From Ostreiculturibacter nitratireducens (GTDB lineage: Bacteria > Pseudomonadota > Alphaproteobacteria > Rhodobacterales > Rhodobacteraceae), in contig NZ_JAVQHL010000001.1 in assembly GCF_032670585.1 (NCBI RefSeq), forward strand, positions 806,001 through 870,000: 64,000 nucleotides of DNA, given 5' to 3'. A program made the translations under genes and the position numbers. The number at the start of each line of letters is the position of its first letter. Positions within the stretch are counted from its first letter, which is position 1. Below, one piece after another: positions 43,649-50,613 of this stretch. The notes under the pieces were generated by a model. That model was given only the letters and a program-made list of their open reading frames with translations, was not told where the DNA came from and made no database searches.

Positions 43649-43765
43649 GCGCTGTCAGGGGAGTCCCGCCAAGGGGACCGAGAGGCAGACGGGGTGGGCG
43701 ACCATGGGGTGAAGCGACCCTTTGAACCTGACCCAGTTGATATTGGCGCAGGAAGATCGCAGCGC
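43649..43765 (+). promoter_or_regulatory. TPP (THI-box) riboswitch
   Basis: The sequence contains the recognisable THI elements in order: AGGGGAGTCCC, a GAGA motif (ACCGAGAGGCA) as the pyrimidine-sensing loop, then ACCCTTTGAACCTGACCCAGTTGATATTGGCGCAGGAA, given here as a consensus-like run. The closing stem P1 is a perfect GCGCTG (43649-43654) with CAGCGC (43760-43765). A short stem CCCTC / GAGGG follows at once and overlaps a purine-rich AAGGAAACAG, a possible translational switch. The downstream thiC is a stump, so the element may be an orphan. Confidence 0.86.
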
Positions 43766-43802
43766 ACCCTCACGCAAGGAAACAGAGGGCGGCCTGCCCG
43801 CT

Positions 43803-44051
43803 TCATGCAATATCCACATCCCCGGTTGGATCCACGACATCCGCGTACCGATGTGGCGGATCGCGACCACGAACGAGTATCTACTGATCATCCACGACAG
43901 CTCCGGCCCCTGCCCCGATCCGGCAGCCGTGACCGATATCTCGGCCGGCCTCGCGCCACAGCGCGGTGACTGGCCGCGGCCGCGCGGCGACGTGGAGACC
44001 CGCGAGGGCCGCGCCGTCACCGCCGCGGCGCTGATGGCTCCCGGCGCCAGA
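43803..44051 (+). pseudogene. thiC: N-terminal remnant of thiC (phosphomethylpyrimidine synthase)
   Basis: Downstream of the riboswitch the frame reads IPGWIHDIRVPMWRIA, then HDSSGPCPDP, ISAGLAPQRGDWPRPRGDVE and REGRAV. These line up in order with the N-terminus of ThiC (VPMREI, YDTSGPYTDP, GLxxLRxxWIxxRGD). The alignment stops after about 80 codons, near 44051. The radical-SAM-type catalytic core and its C-terminal Cx2Cx4C cluster are absent, and the frame runs antisense through a cytochrome c gene. Altered key positions (YDTSGPY to HDSSGPC) show relaxed selection. No ThiC activity is possible. Confidence 0.75.
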
Positions 44052-44114
44052 TCCGTTCTCGTCAATGGCGGTCACGCTTCCGGGGAGTTCGCCCGTCACA
44101 GCTCGTGGCAGTCT

Positions 44115-44546
44115 CTATTCCTGAATGGAGGCGAGGTAGAATACCAACTCCAGAATTCGGCCGCGCACCATGCGTTCGATTGTTTCCTTGTTGGTGGGGC
44201 CAAACGGATCAAGCTTCTGGATCATCTCGGCGCTGTAGCGGCTGCCCCAGATCGTCATGTAGCGGGAGCCGTGGGCCGCCACCTCTTCGCGTCCATCGAT
44301 CACGCCATAGACTCGATTCACAGGAAATATGCCGCCGTTGTTCTTTGCCAGCTGTGTCAGGTCTGGCATCTCAACGTTGAGAAACGCTGCGAAGGTGCCG
44401 TTTCCCTTACCCTCGGGGCCGTGACACGTGGCACAACTTGCCGTGTATTCGAGTTGACCGACGCTTTCTTCTTGGGCCATCGCGGATGCGGCGGAAAGAC
44501 CAAGCAGCATCCCAGCGACCAGCGAATTCGTCATCACTCTCATCAT
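44115..44546 (-). CDS. monohaem cytochrome c
   Basis: A 143-aa exported c-type cytochrome. The signal peptide ends AASAMA, the haem site is SCATCHGPEGKGNG near residue 37, and the axial Met is probably in GSRYMTIWG or AEMIQ. Family resemblance is to small class I cytochromes c used as electron shuttles. AGGAGAG precedes the ATG (two tandem ATGs). Its 3' end sits 63 bases from the thiC remnant on the opposite strand. Confidence 0.84.
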   Translation of the reverse strand: MMRVMTNSLVAGMLLGLSAASAMAQEESVGQLEYTASCATCHGPEGKGNGTFAAFLNVEMPDLTQLAKNNGGIFPVNRVYGVIDGREEVAAHGSRYMTIWGSRYSAEMIQKLDPFGPTNKETIERMVRGRILELVFYLASIQE

Positions 44547-44814
44547 ACTCTCCTGTGTTTTTTCTGAGTTTTCAATTCTCCGGCGCGATCCCTCGATATC
44601 GATGCTGCATCATTTCTCAAATCCTGACAATGCGGCGACTTGTGCAACCGACCCTTGGCCGGGAACGCGGCGAATGGCTGCATGCCGCCTTCCGCCGGCT
44701 TCACGGCGTGGCTTTGACGGCTCTCCAAGGCAGGCTTGGGGCCCAGACCTGTCGCGGGTGCGATCGCGAAGTTGCCGATGCATCGGAGTGACGAATTGCG
44801 CAGTCGCCGACCTA
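44547..44814. other. gap between the cytochrome c gene and ubiV
   Basis: A 268-bp stretch without a supported gene. Open frames exist on both strands but give Arg/Gly-rich translations. An A/T-rich zone at 44560-44640 should hold the cytochrome c promoter; no FNR-type palindrome (TTGAT-N4-ATCAA) was found. Confidence 0.35.
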
Positions 44815-45732
44815 TCAGGCCCTGACTGCCGCGGCTTCGATCCGCCGATAACCAGCGGCGCCGTGATAGAAGCCGTTGCTGAATGACGCGGCCCCGCATA
44901 CCCCGGACAGCGCGGCGGATGCCCCTTCTGCGTCCAGCCGCCCGTCAATGCGGTCCCGGAAGATGCGCGCCACCGCGATCATGTCCACCTGCTGCGGCAT
45001 CAGCCGGGCGTGTCCGACCCCGTTCGCCGCCAGTTCAGGCAGCTCGGCCATGAGATTCACGTAGCTTTCCGACTGGGTCTGAATCCCGTTCACCCTTAGG
45101 ACAGACCGGCCGTCGAGGGTTTTCAATGGCATCCCGTCGGGATCCTCCTCGCAAACGAACTGGCAATTGTCCTTGGTGCGGGAATGGGCGCGGGCATGAT
45201 AGCAGCGGGCCGAGACGGCGAGCGGCGCGCGGCCGAAGACCTGCACCTCGACCCCGACGCCAAGACCGGCGGCGGCGCTTGCCGCCGCTGCAATCGCCGG
45301 GCCGGACATCTCGGTCGGCAGGCAGAAATGGGTCGCCCCCTGTCCGGCCATCCAGGCGATCGTCGCCTCGTTATAGGCGTTCAGAAACGGACCGATCCGA
45401 TGCGGCCGGTTCCCGCGGACCTGGAGGCCGGCGGCGTTGTTGACCTCGATCTCGAAATCCTCGACTTCGGCAAGATCGGCGGTCGCCTTGCGTTCCCGCG
45501 GCAGCATAACTTCCGCCAGCGTCGACAGCACCACCCTCTTCCCGCCGCGGACGAGCCGCTCCGCGATCCGGGGGATTTCGGCCTCGAAGAACGGCGCGCG
45601 CTTCGAGCAGATCACCTCGCCCAGATAGACGGTGTCGATCGGGGCCTCGTCGGCGACGCGGGCGTAGAAATCGCGCCTCGTCTCGGCGGTCCAGTGATAG
45701 GCGATGGGCCCGAGTGTAAGTTCCATTTCCAT
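44815..45732 (-). CDS. ubiV: UbiV, O2-independent ubiquinone hydroxylase subunit
   Basis: A U32-peptidase-family protein (305 aa) that with UbiU performs the hydroxylations of ubiquinone synthesis without oxygen, using an Fe-S cluster and prephenate. Starts ELTLGPIAYHWTAE; VYLGEVICSKRAPF and SARCYHARAHSRTKDNCQFVC carry the cysteines expected to bind the [4Fe-4S] cluster. GGAGATAGG precedes the ATG. It is 4 bases from ubiU. This gene set marks a quinone-using facultative anaerobe. Confidence 0.92.
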   Translation of the reverse strand: MEMELTLGPIAYHWTAETRRDFYARVADEAPIDTVYLGEVICSKRAPFFEAEIPRIAERLVRGGKRVVLSTLAEVMLPRERKATADLAEVEDFEIEVNNAAGLQVRGNRPHRIGPFLNAYNEATIAWMAGQGATHFCLPTEMSGPAIAAAASAAAGLGVGVEVQVFGRAPLAVSARCYHARAHSRTKDNCQFVCEEDPDGMPLKTLDGRSVLRVNGIQTQSESYVNLMAELPELAANGVGHARLMPQQVDMIAVARIFRDRIDGRLDAEGASAALSGVCGAASFSNGFYHGAAGYRRIEAAAVRA

Positions 45733-45736
45733 CGAC

Positions 45737-46735
45737 CTATCTCCATTTCTTCGTGCGGAAGGCGCCCTGGGTCTCCTTCTGACCCTCCGTCAGCGCGACG
45801 AGGTCCGCGAAGTCGGGCGCGAGGCCGGCGCGGATGTCGTCCACGGCCTTCCGGAACGCGCCGACGACGCTGCGAACGTAGCTCTTCGAACGCTGCCGCC
45901 CCTCGATCTTGAAGGCATGCACGCCGGCCTCCATCAGGTCGGCGAGAAGCTGCGACAGGTTCAGGCTGATCGGCTCCTCGAAGGCGTAATAGCCATCCGA
46001 GCGATGCGGCGCGGTATAGCGGCCCTTGCAGATCGTCGGATAGCCAGCCTTTTCCTCCGCCCCGAAACGGTCGATCGTAAACCCGGCGAGGCAGCTCGAC
46101 ATTTCGCCCGTGGCCTCGCGCTCATAGGTGACGTCCGAGGCGGGCGAGCAGACGCCATCCATGTTGGTGGACTGCCCGGTGAGGTAATTCGTCAGGCTGC
46201 AGCGCCCTTCGACCATGAGACCGTGGTTGCCGAAGATGAACGTCTCGATCTCGCACGGGATCTCCTTCCGGATCCCCCGGATCTCGGGGATCGTCAGGAT
46301 GCGGGGCAGCACCACGCGTTTCACGCCGAAATGCTGGCAGTAGTAGCGGATGGCCTCGGGACTGGAGGCCGCGGCCTGGACCGACAGGTGCAGGCGGGTA
46401 CCCGGATGGGTGCGCGCGATGTACTCGGCCACGCCCATGTCGGCGACGATGAACGCATCGACCCCGAAACGTGCGCCAATGTCGGCCGCCTCGCGCCAGA
46501 GGTCGACCTTGCCCGCCGGAGGATAGGTGTTGAGCGCGAGCAGAACCTTCGAGCCCCGGGCATGGGCGTAGGCGACGGCGCCCTCAAGCTCTTCGGGGGT
46601 GAAGTTCAGGCCGGGGAAGTTGCGGGCATTCGTCGCGTTGCGGAAGCCGCAGTAGATGGAATCGGCGCCGGCATCCACCGCGGTGCGCAGGGCCGCGGGA
46701 GTGCCGGCGGGACAGACGAGTTCTCCGGTGGTCAT
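45737..46735 (-). CDS. ubiU: UbiU, O2-independent ubiquinone hydroxylase subunit
   Basis: U32-family partner of UbiV (332 aa). It begins ELVCPAGTPAALRTAVDAGADSIYCGF, the U32 signature, and carries the Fe-S cysteines in VEGRCSLTNYL, DGVCSPAS and TICKGRY. HAFKIEGRQRSKSYV is the conserved C-terminal motif. Its start overlaps the ubiT stop by 4 bases, indicating translational coupling. Confidence 0.93.
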   Translation of the reverse strand: MTTGELVCPAGTPAALRTAVDAGADSIYCGFRNATNARNFPGLNFTPEELEGAVAYAHARGSKVLLALNTYPPAGKVDLWREAADIGARFGVDAFIVADMGVAEYIARTHPGTRLHLSVQAAASSPEAIRYYCQHFGVKRVVLPRILTIPEIRGIRKEIPCEIETFIFGNHGLMVEGRCSLTNYLTGQSTNMDGVCSPASDVTYEREATGEMSSCLAGFTIDRFGAEEKAGYPTICKGRYTAPHRSDGYYAFEEPISLNLSQLLADLMEAGVHAFKIEGRQRSKSYVRSVVGAFRKAVDDIRAGLAPDFADLVALTEGQKETQGAFRTKKWR

Positions 46736-47262
46736 TGTCGGTCTGTGCTCCCCGAGGATTGGTGCAGGCGGCGGCGAAGCGCGCCAAGGACGGCGCGGCC
46801 CGGCGGGCCGAAGGCATCTGCGGCCTCCTCCGCGATCGAGCCGTCGACGTCATCGAGCGCGTTGCGAAGCGAGACCACGGCCTCGGTGTTCCCCGAAATC
46901 GTCAGATCACGCGAGAAGAAGGCCGCGTCGCCGTCTGACTCGCCGTCGATCAGGTCGAAGAGCAGCGCGAACTGGCCTTCGATGCGCGCCGTGTGATCCG
47001 GCAGGCGGTTCTTCGGAACCGCCCGCAGCGTCGGCTCCGCCGGGTCCGGGCGCAGGTGCAACGCGAAGGGCAGCTCCTGCGGAACGATCACGAAATCCGC
47101 CGTCTTGTGCGGCCCCAACCGTTCGAACATGTCCGGATGGCGGGCAGCGATCCGCTTCACCACGCGCGTGAGCAGCGGTTGCACCCCCAGACAGAGCAAC
47201 GAGATGGGGCTTGGGCCTCGCGGCCCCGGCGCCGGCCGGAGAATTGTCGGCGTTGATGGCAT
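46732..47262 (-). CDS. ubiT: UbiT, SCP2-domain ubiquinone accessory protein
   Basis: A 176-aa lipid-binding protein of the SCP2 family that supports the anaerobic ubiquinone pathway by handling hydrophobic intermediates. The SCP2-type core runs about residues 60-150, with LPDHTARIEGQFALLFDLIDGE and DAAFFSRDLTISGNTEAVVSLRNALD. The gene is first of the ubiTUV trio on this strand. Confidence 0.88.
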   Translation of the reverse strand: MPSTPTILRPAPGPRGPSPISLLCLGVQPLLTRVVKRIAARHPDMFERLGPHKTADFVIVPQELPFALHLRPDPAEPTLRAVPKNRLPDHTARIEGQFALLFDLIDGESDGDAAFFSRDLTISGNTEAVVSLRNALDDVDGSIAEEAADAFGPPGRAVLGALRRRLHQSSGSTDRQ

Positions 47263-47280
47263 GTGCGGATCTCTCTTCTC

Positions 47281-48534
47281 TCAGGTTGTCTTGGCCGGGT
47301 GCGAACGCGCCTGCGCACGCCTTCCCGGGTTGGCCGTCCGGCCCTCGGACCGCCGGCGCAGAAGAAGGGGGCCGTAGATGAATGCAAAGCCCCCGAAGGC
47401 ACCGATCCATGCGAGCCCGGCGAGATAGTAGAGGCCCCTGGCCCAGTCGGCGTAAAGACCTGCGCAGACGCGCGCGACGACCGCGACCAGCAGCAGCAGG
47501 TAGAGAGCCGCGGTGCCATGTCCGGCAGTCAGGGCCTGCCCCGTATGGCCCAGCGTGGCGCGGGTCATCACCGCCAGGGTCATCATGCCTATCGCTCCGG
47601 CCAGCCACAGGTGCAGCGCCGCCGAGACCGGCAGCAGGGCGGGCCAGAGGATGGCCGCGCCGAGGGCAAGGGCGCCGGCCGGCAGGAACGCATATCCCAG
47701 GTGCAGCACCCAGACGAGCGGCTCGCCCCCCGTCAGCACCGGCCTCCACCGCGCAAGGCGGGCGACATGGATGACGCCAGCGAGCAGGAGCGCCGTACCG
47801 GCAGCCGCTGAAGCGGGCGCGGCCACCCAGGCGGCAAGCGCCGCCGGAAGGACAAGGAGAGCGACGCGGTCGAAGCGGCCGGAAGGTGCGGGCAGTCTCG
47901 CTTCGCCCCTCTTCACCAGCCAGTTCCGGGTGAAGGAGGGCACGATCCTCCCCCCGATGACGGCGATCATCATCACGCCGCCCGAAAGCCCCAGGCGAAA
48001 GCCCGCACCATCCACGGCATACTGTCCCTGGGAAACCGCCCAATGGAAAAGCCCGTTTCCGAGGATCATGATCGCCAGCAATGCCAGCACGATCAGGTTG
48101 CGCCAGTTCCGCCCCCGGACGATCTCCCGCGCGATGGCGAGCGCGAGAAGCACCGGCATCGACAAGTCGGCGATTGCCACGGCCAACGGTGGAAGATGCG
48201 CCGACACCGCCACCGCCACTCGGCCCAGCACCCAGAACGTCGCGAGCACCGCGAGCGGCGCGCCGATGATCGGCAGGCGCCCGGTCCAGTTCGGCACGGC
48301 CGTCAGCAGGAACCCGGCAACCACCGCCCCGAGGTAGCCGAACAGGAATTCATGCGCGTGCCACGAGACCGGATCGAAATGCGTTGGCAGGCTCAGACGC
48401 CCTGTCAGAGCCGCCACCCAAAGCGCCATGGCAAGCGACGCCCAGATCCCGGCACCCAGGAAGAACGGGCGGAAGCCATAGGAAAACAGCGCCGGTCCGC
48501 GCCAGGCGCGCATGCGCTCCGCGGTGCCCTTCAT
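47281..48534 (-). CDS. nnrS: NnrS family haem-copper membrane protein
   Basis: An integral membrane protein of 417 aa with about twelve spans. NnrS relieves NO and nitrosative stress; family motifs LFSYGFRPFFLGAGIWA, HAHEFLFGYLGAVVAGFLLTAVPNWTGR and GGRIVPSFTRNW are all present, including the His pairs thought to bind haem and copper. The start ATG overlaps the end of the cyclo-ligase gene by 4 bases. The longer upstream frame is spurious. Confidence 0.92.
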   Translation of the reverse strand: MKGTAERMRAWRGPALFSYGFRPFFLGAGIWASLAMALWVAALTGRLSLPTHFDPVSWHAHEFLFGYLGAVVAGFLLTAVPNWTGRLPIIGAPLAVLATFWVLGRVAVAVSAHLPPLAVAIADLSMPVLLALAIAREIVRGRNWRNLIVLALLAIMILGNGLFHWAVSQGQYAVDGAGFRLGLSGGVMMIAVIGGRIVPSFTRNWLVKRGEARLPAPSGRFDRVALLVLPAALAAWVAAPASAAAGTALLLAGVIHVARLARWRPVLTGGEPLVWVLHLGYAFLPAGALALGAAILWPALLPVSAALHLWLAGAIGMMTLAVMTRATLGHTGQALTAGHGTAALYLLLLVAVVARVCAGLYADWARGLYYLAGLAWIGAFGGFAFIYGPLLLRRRSEGRTANPGRRAQARSHPAKTT

Positions 48535-49208
48535 CGGGGTCCCTCTCGCTCGAACTGTAGCCCCGCCTCGGTCACGATGGCGTCGAGGCCGATGTCGTGC
48601 GGCTGGGGATGGATCGTGGCCAGGCGGGCCGACTGCAGGCCGATGCCGACAGCGAAGGGCCGCTGGCCGAAAGCCGCGAGCGTCCTGTCGAAATACCCGC
48701 CGCCATAGCCCAGCCGATAACCCTCCGCATCCCAGCCGACGAGCGGCGCCAGGGTGATCGCGGGCACGACCTCGGGCGCCTCGGGCGGCGGCACCGGAAT
48801 GTTCCAATGGCCCCGGACCATCCGCATCCCGGGAGCCCAGCGCCGGAAGACAAGCGGTGCGCTGCGCGTCTCGACCACCGGCAGGGCGACGGTGGCGCCC
48901 TTGTCGTGCAACTCCGCAAGCCAGCCTCGCAGATCTGGTTCGCCCTTGATCGGCCAGAACCCGGAGATGACGAGGCCGGCCGGATCGCCGGCACGGCGGT
49001 CAATGAGCGTCGAGAGATGGCGGATGAGAGCCGCCTCGATCACGCCGCGTCTGGCAACCGGGATCTCTGCGCGCGCTTCGAGAAGCCGCCGCCGTTCCGC
49101 CTGTCGCCAGCGTGCGACGTCATCCACGCCAAGCGGGTCGACATGGTCCTGGGCTACTTCCCCTGCGAGGCAGGGCGGCGATGCCTGGTCGGCCGGATCC
49201 TCGTTCAT
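48531..49208 (-). CDS. 5-formyltetrahydrofolate cyclo-ligase family protein
   Basis: About 225 aa, with the family's substrate and ATP features: RRGVIEAALIRHLSTL, ISGFWPIKGEPDLRG, and the C-terminal LGYGGGYFDRTLAAF. The enzyme converts 5-formyl-THF to methenyl-THF. An N-terminal extension of about 25 residues precedes the usual start (VDDVARWRQAERRRLLE), so a downstream start cannot be excluded. Position in an NO/anaerobic cluster, overlapping nnrS, is unexpected for a folate enzyme. Confidence 0.84.
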   Translation of the reverse strand: MNEDPADQASPPCLAGEVAQDHVDPLGVDDVARWRQAERRRLLEARAEIPVARRGVIEAALIRHLSTLIDRRAGDPAGLVISGFWPIKGEPDLRGWLAELHDKGATVALPVVETRSAPLVFRRWAPGMRMVRGHWNIPVPPPEAPEVVPAITLAPLVGWDAEGYRLGYGGGYFDRTLAAFGQRPFAVGIGLQSARLATIHPQPHDIGLDAIVTEAGLQFEREGPR

Positions 49209-49223
49209 CGTCCGCCTATCCCC

Positions 49224-49709
49224 TCATCTGGCGTTCTCGAAGCGCGGGAACAGCACATCGTTTTCCAGGTGGATATGCTCGGCAAGGTCGCTCAACAGCT
49301 TCTCCGTTCCGGCATACAGCCTGCGCCAGCTTCCGCAGGCGTCATCGGGCGGGGTCAGACCCCCCGTGATCTTGCGGATGCGGGCAATCGTTTCCTCGTG
49401 CTCGTCGTGATCCGCGCGCATGACGAAGATCGGCCCTCCGATGCCTGGCATTCCCCCTTCGAGCATGACCGGGAAGAGGATCATCTCTTCCTTGCGCATG
49501 TGATCCTCAAGCTCGGCCAGCATCCGTTCGAGGACATCGGCCAACCCTCGCGGCACCGCGGGATGATCCGCATGGACGTTTTCCACCTTCGCCGCAAGCG
49601 CGGCCAACTCCGGCAGTTCGGCCCTGTGAACCTTGTGATAACGGGTCACGATACGGTCGATGATCGCTTCCGTGGGCTGCAGTTCAGCCGCCGTCGTCGC
49701 ATCCTGCAT
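49224..49709 (-). CDS. hemerythrin-domain protein (YtfE/DnrN-like, lacking the N-terminal domain)
   Basis: A di-iron hemerythrin-type protein of about 161 aa. Iron-ligating His and Glu residues are visible in YHKVHRAEL, DHMRKEEMILFP, RADHDEHEE and LAEHIHLENDVLFPRF. Related YtfE/ScdA proteins repair Fe-S clusters damaged by NO, but they carry an extra N-terminal domain with a CCGG-type motif which is missing here. ATG 49709 has AAAGGA nearby; ATG 49727 adds 6 residues. It is divergent from the NsrR gene. Confidence 0.82.
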   Translation of the reverse strand: MQDATTAAELQPTEAIIDRIVTRYHKVHRAELPELAALAAKVENVHADHPAVPRGLADVLERMLAELEDHMRKEEMILFPVMLEGGMPGIGGPIFVMRADHDEHEETIARIRKITGGLTPPDDACGSWRRLYAGTEKLLSDLAEHIHLENDVLFPRFENAR

Positions 49710-49805
49710 CTGCTGTGGTCCTTTCATTCAACCGGTTTCCGGAGGCCGGCCCTTGCCGAAGCCGAGTTGAATCCGCATCCTGAATGCGCCTTCGTCGATC
49801 TTAAT

Positions 49806-49822
49806 ACGCATATAAAATACCA
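49806..49822. promoter_or_regulatory. candidate NsrR operator
   Basis: ACGCATATAAAATACCA matches the 17-bp NsrR pattern ATGCATTT-N-AAATGCAT at 12 of 16 scored positions (13 allowing R at the G). It lies in the A/T-rich divergent gap, 16 bases before the NsrR start, so it could control both this gene and the hemerythrin gene. Confidence 0.6.
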
Positions 49823-49837
49823 ATTCGGAGTGCGTCA

Positions 49838-50305
49838 TTGCGTCTCACATCTTTCACCGACTACGGCCTGAGGGTGCTCATGAGGATGGCCCAGGCTCCC
49901 GATCGCGGCTTTTCCGTCAGCGAACTGGCCGGAGAATTCGCGGTTTCGCGCAATCACCTCGCAAAGGTCGTCTCGGCCCTCGCCTCGGCCGGTTTCGTCG
50001 AGACGAAGCGCGGAGGAGGTGGCGGAGCGAGGCTGGCGCGGCCAACCGCCTCGATCCGCCTCGGCGAGGTCGTGCGCGCCCTGGAGCGCGACCAGGCTCT
50101 CGTCGAGTGCTTTTCACCCGGCGGTGCTGTGTGTTCCCTGCTACCCGCCTGCGGGCTGAAGGGACGGCTTCGGAATGCCGAGGAGGCGTTCCTCGCGGAA
50201 CTGGACCGAAGTACGCTGGCTGACTGTGTTCAACCTGCATTTGCCCGAGCCGGGACGCCGCTCAGGGCTTCGGCTGCCAACCGAAAAGCTGGCCCTGACA
50301 CCTGA
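49838..50305 (+). CDS. nsrR: NsrR, Rrf2-family NO-sensing repressor
   Basis: An Fe-S winged-helix regulator (155 aa). It starts with TTG after a GGAG site, giving the canonical RLTSFTDYGLRVLMRMA. FSVSELAGEFAVSRNHLAKVVSALASAGFVET is the DNA-binding domain. The three cysteines at residues 91, 99 and 105 are spaced C-X7-C-X5-C, exactly the NsrR pattern rather than IscR. NO destroys the cluster and derepresses targets. Confidence 0.9.
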   Translation: MRLTSFTDYGLRVLMRMAQAPDRGFSVSELAGEFAVSRNHLAKVVSALASAGFVETKRGGGGGARLARPTASIRLGEVVRALERDQALVECFSPGGAVCSLLPACGLKGRLRNAEEAFLAELDRSTLADCVQPAFARAGTPLRASAANRKAGPDT

Positions 50306-50448
50306 GAGAGGGAAGTCGGAAGATGCGGGGCTGCGACCTGTCACAGCCGCTATTCGAAGCGCAACCCATTGCGCGGTCTCGAGCTGAGGCCGGCGAGGCT
50401 GAACCGCTGAGCGGCCTTCCAGCCACGGATTCGCTGCCCGACGAAACA

Positions 50449-50478
50449 AAAGGCTCGGGCGTTTCCGCCGGAGCCTTT
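50449..50478 (-). terminator. factor-independent terminator of tRNA-Thr
   Basis: On the minus strand AAAGGCTC pairs with GAGCCTTT, with an inner GGCG-TTTC-CGCC stem, followed by TTGTTTCG. It starts 9 bases after the encoded CCA of the tRNA. Confidence 0.85.
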
Positions 50479-50486
50479 GAATTCAG

Positions 50487-50562
50487 TGGTGCCCCCAGAG
50501 GGACTCGAACCCCCGACCCCCTGATTACAAATCAGATGCTCTACCAGCTGAGCTATAGGGGC
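50487..50562 (-). tRNA. tRNA-Thr (UGU)
   Basis: Cloverleaf is complete. The acceptor arm GCCCCTA pairs with TGGGGGC (one G-U pair). The D arm is GCTC...GAGC, the anticodon stem CTGAT/ATCAG closes a loop TTTGTAA with anticodon TGT, and the T arm has TTCGAGT. Discriminator A at 50490 and a genomically encoded CCA at 50489-50487. A terminator follows. Confidence 0.97.
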
Positions 50563-50613
50563 ACTCGCATCGCAGATACTTCCTGCAAACCTCTTGCGCA
50601 AGGGGAGCAGGCG

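Noticed and set aside
44631..44791. Short plus-strand frame (about 53 codons) between the cytochrome c gene and ubiV
   Set aside because: No ribosome site, no recognisable family and antisense frames of similar length; considered noise.
44547..44814. Possible FNR box upstream of the anaerobic genes or cytochrome c
   Set aside because: No TTGAT-N4-ATCAA-like palindrome was found; only weak half-sites.
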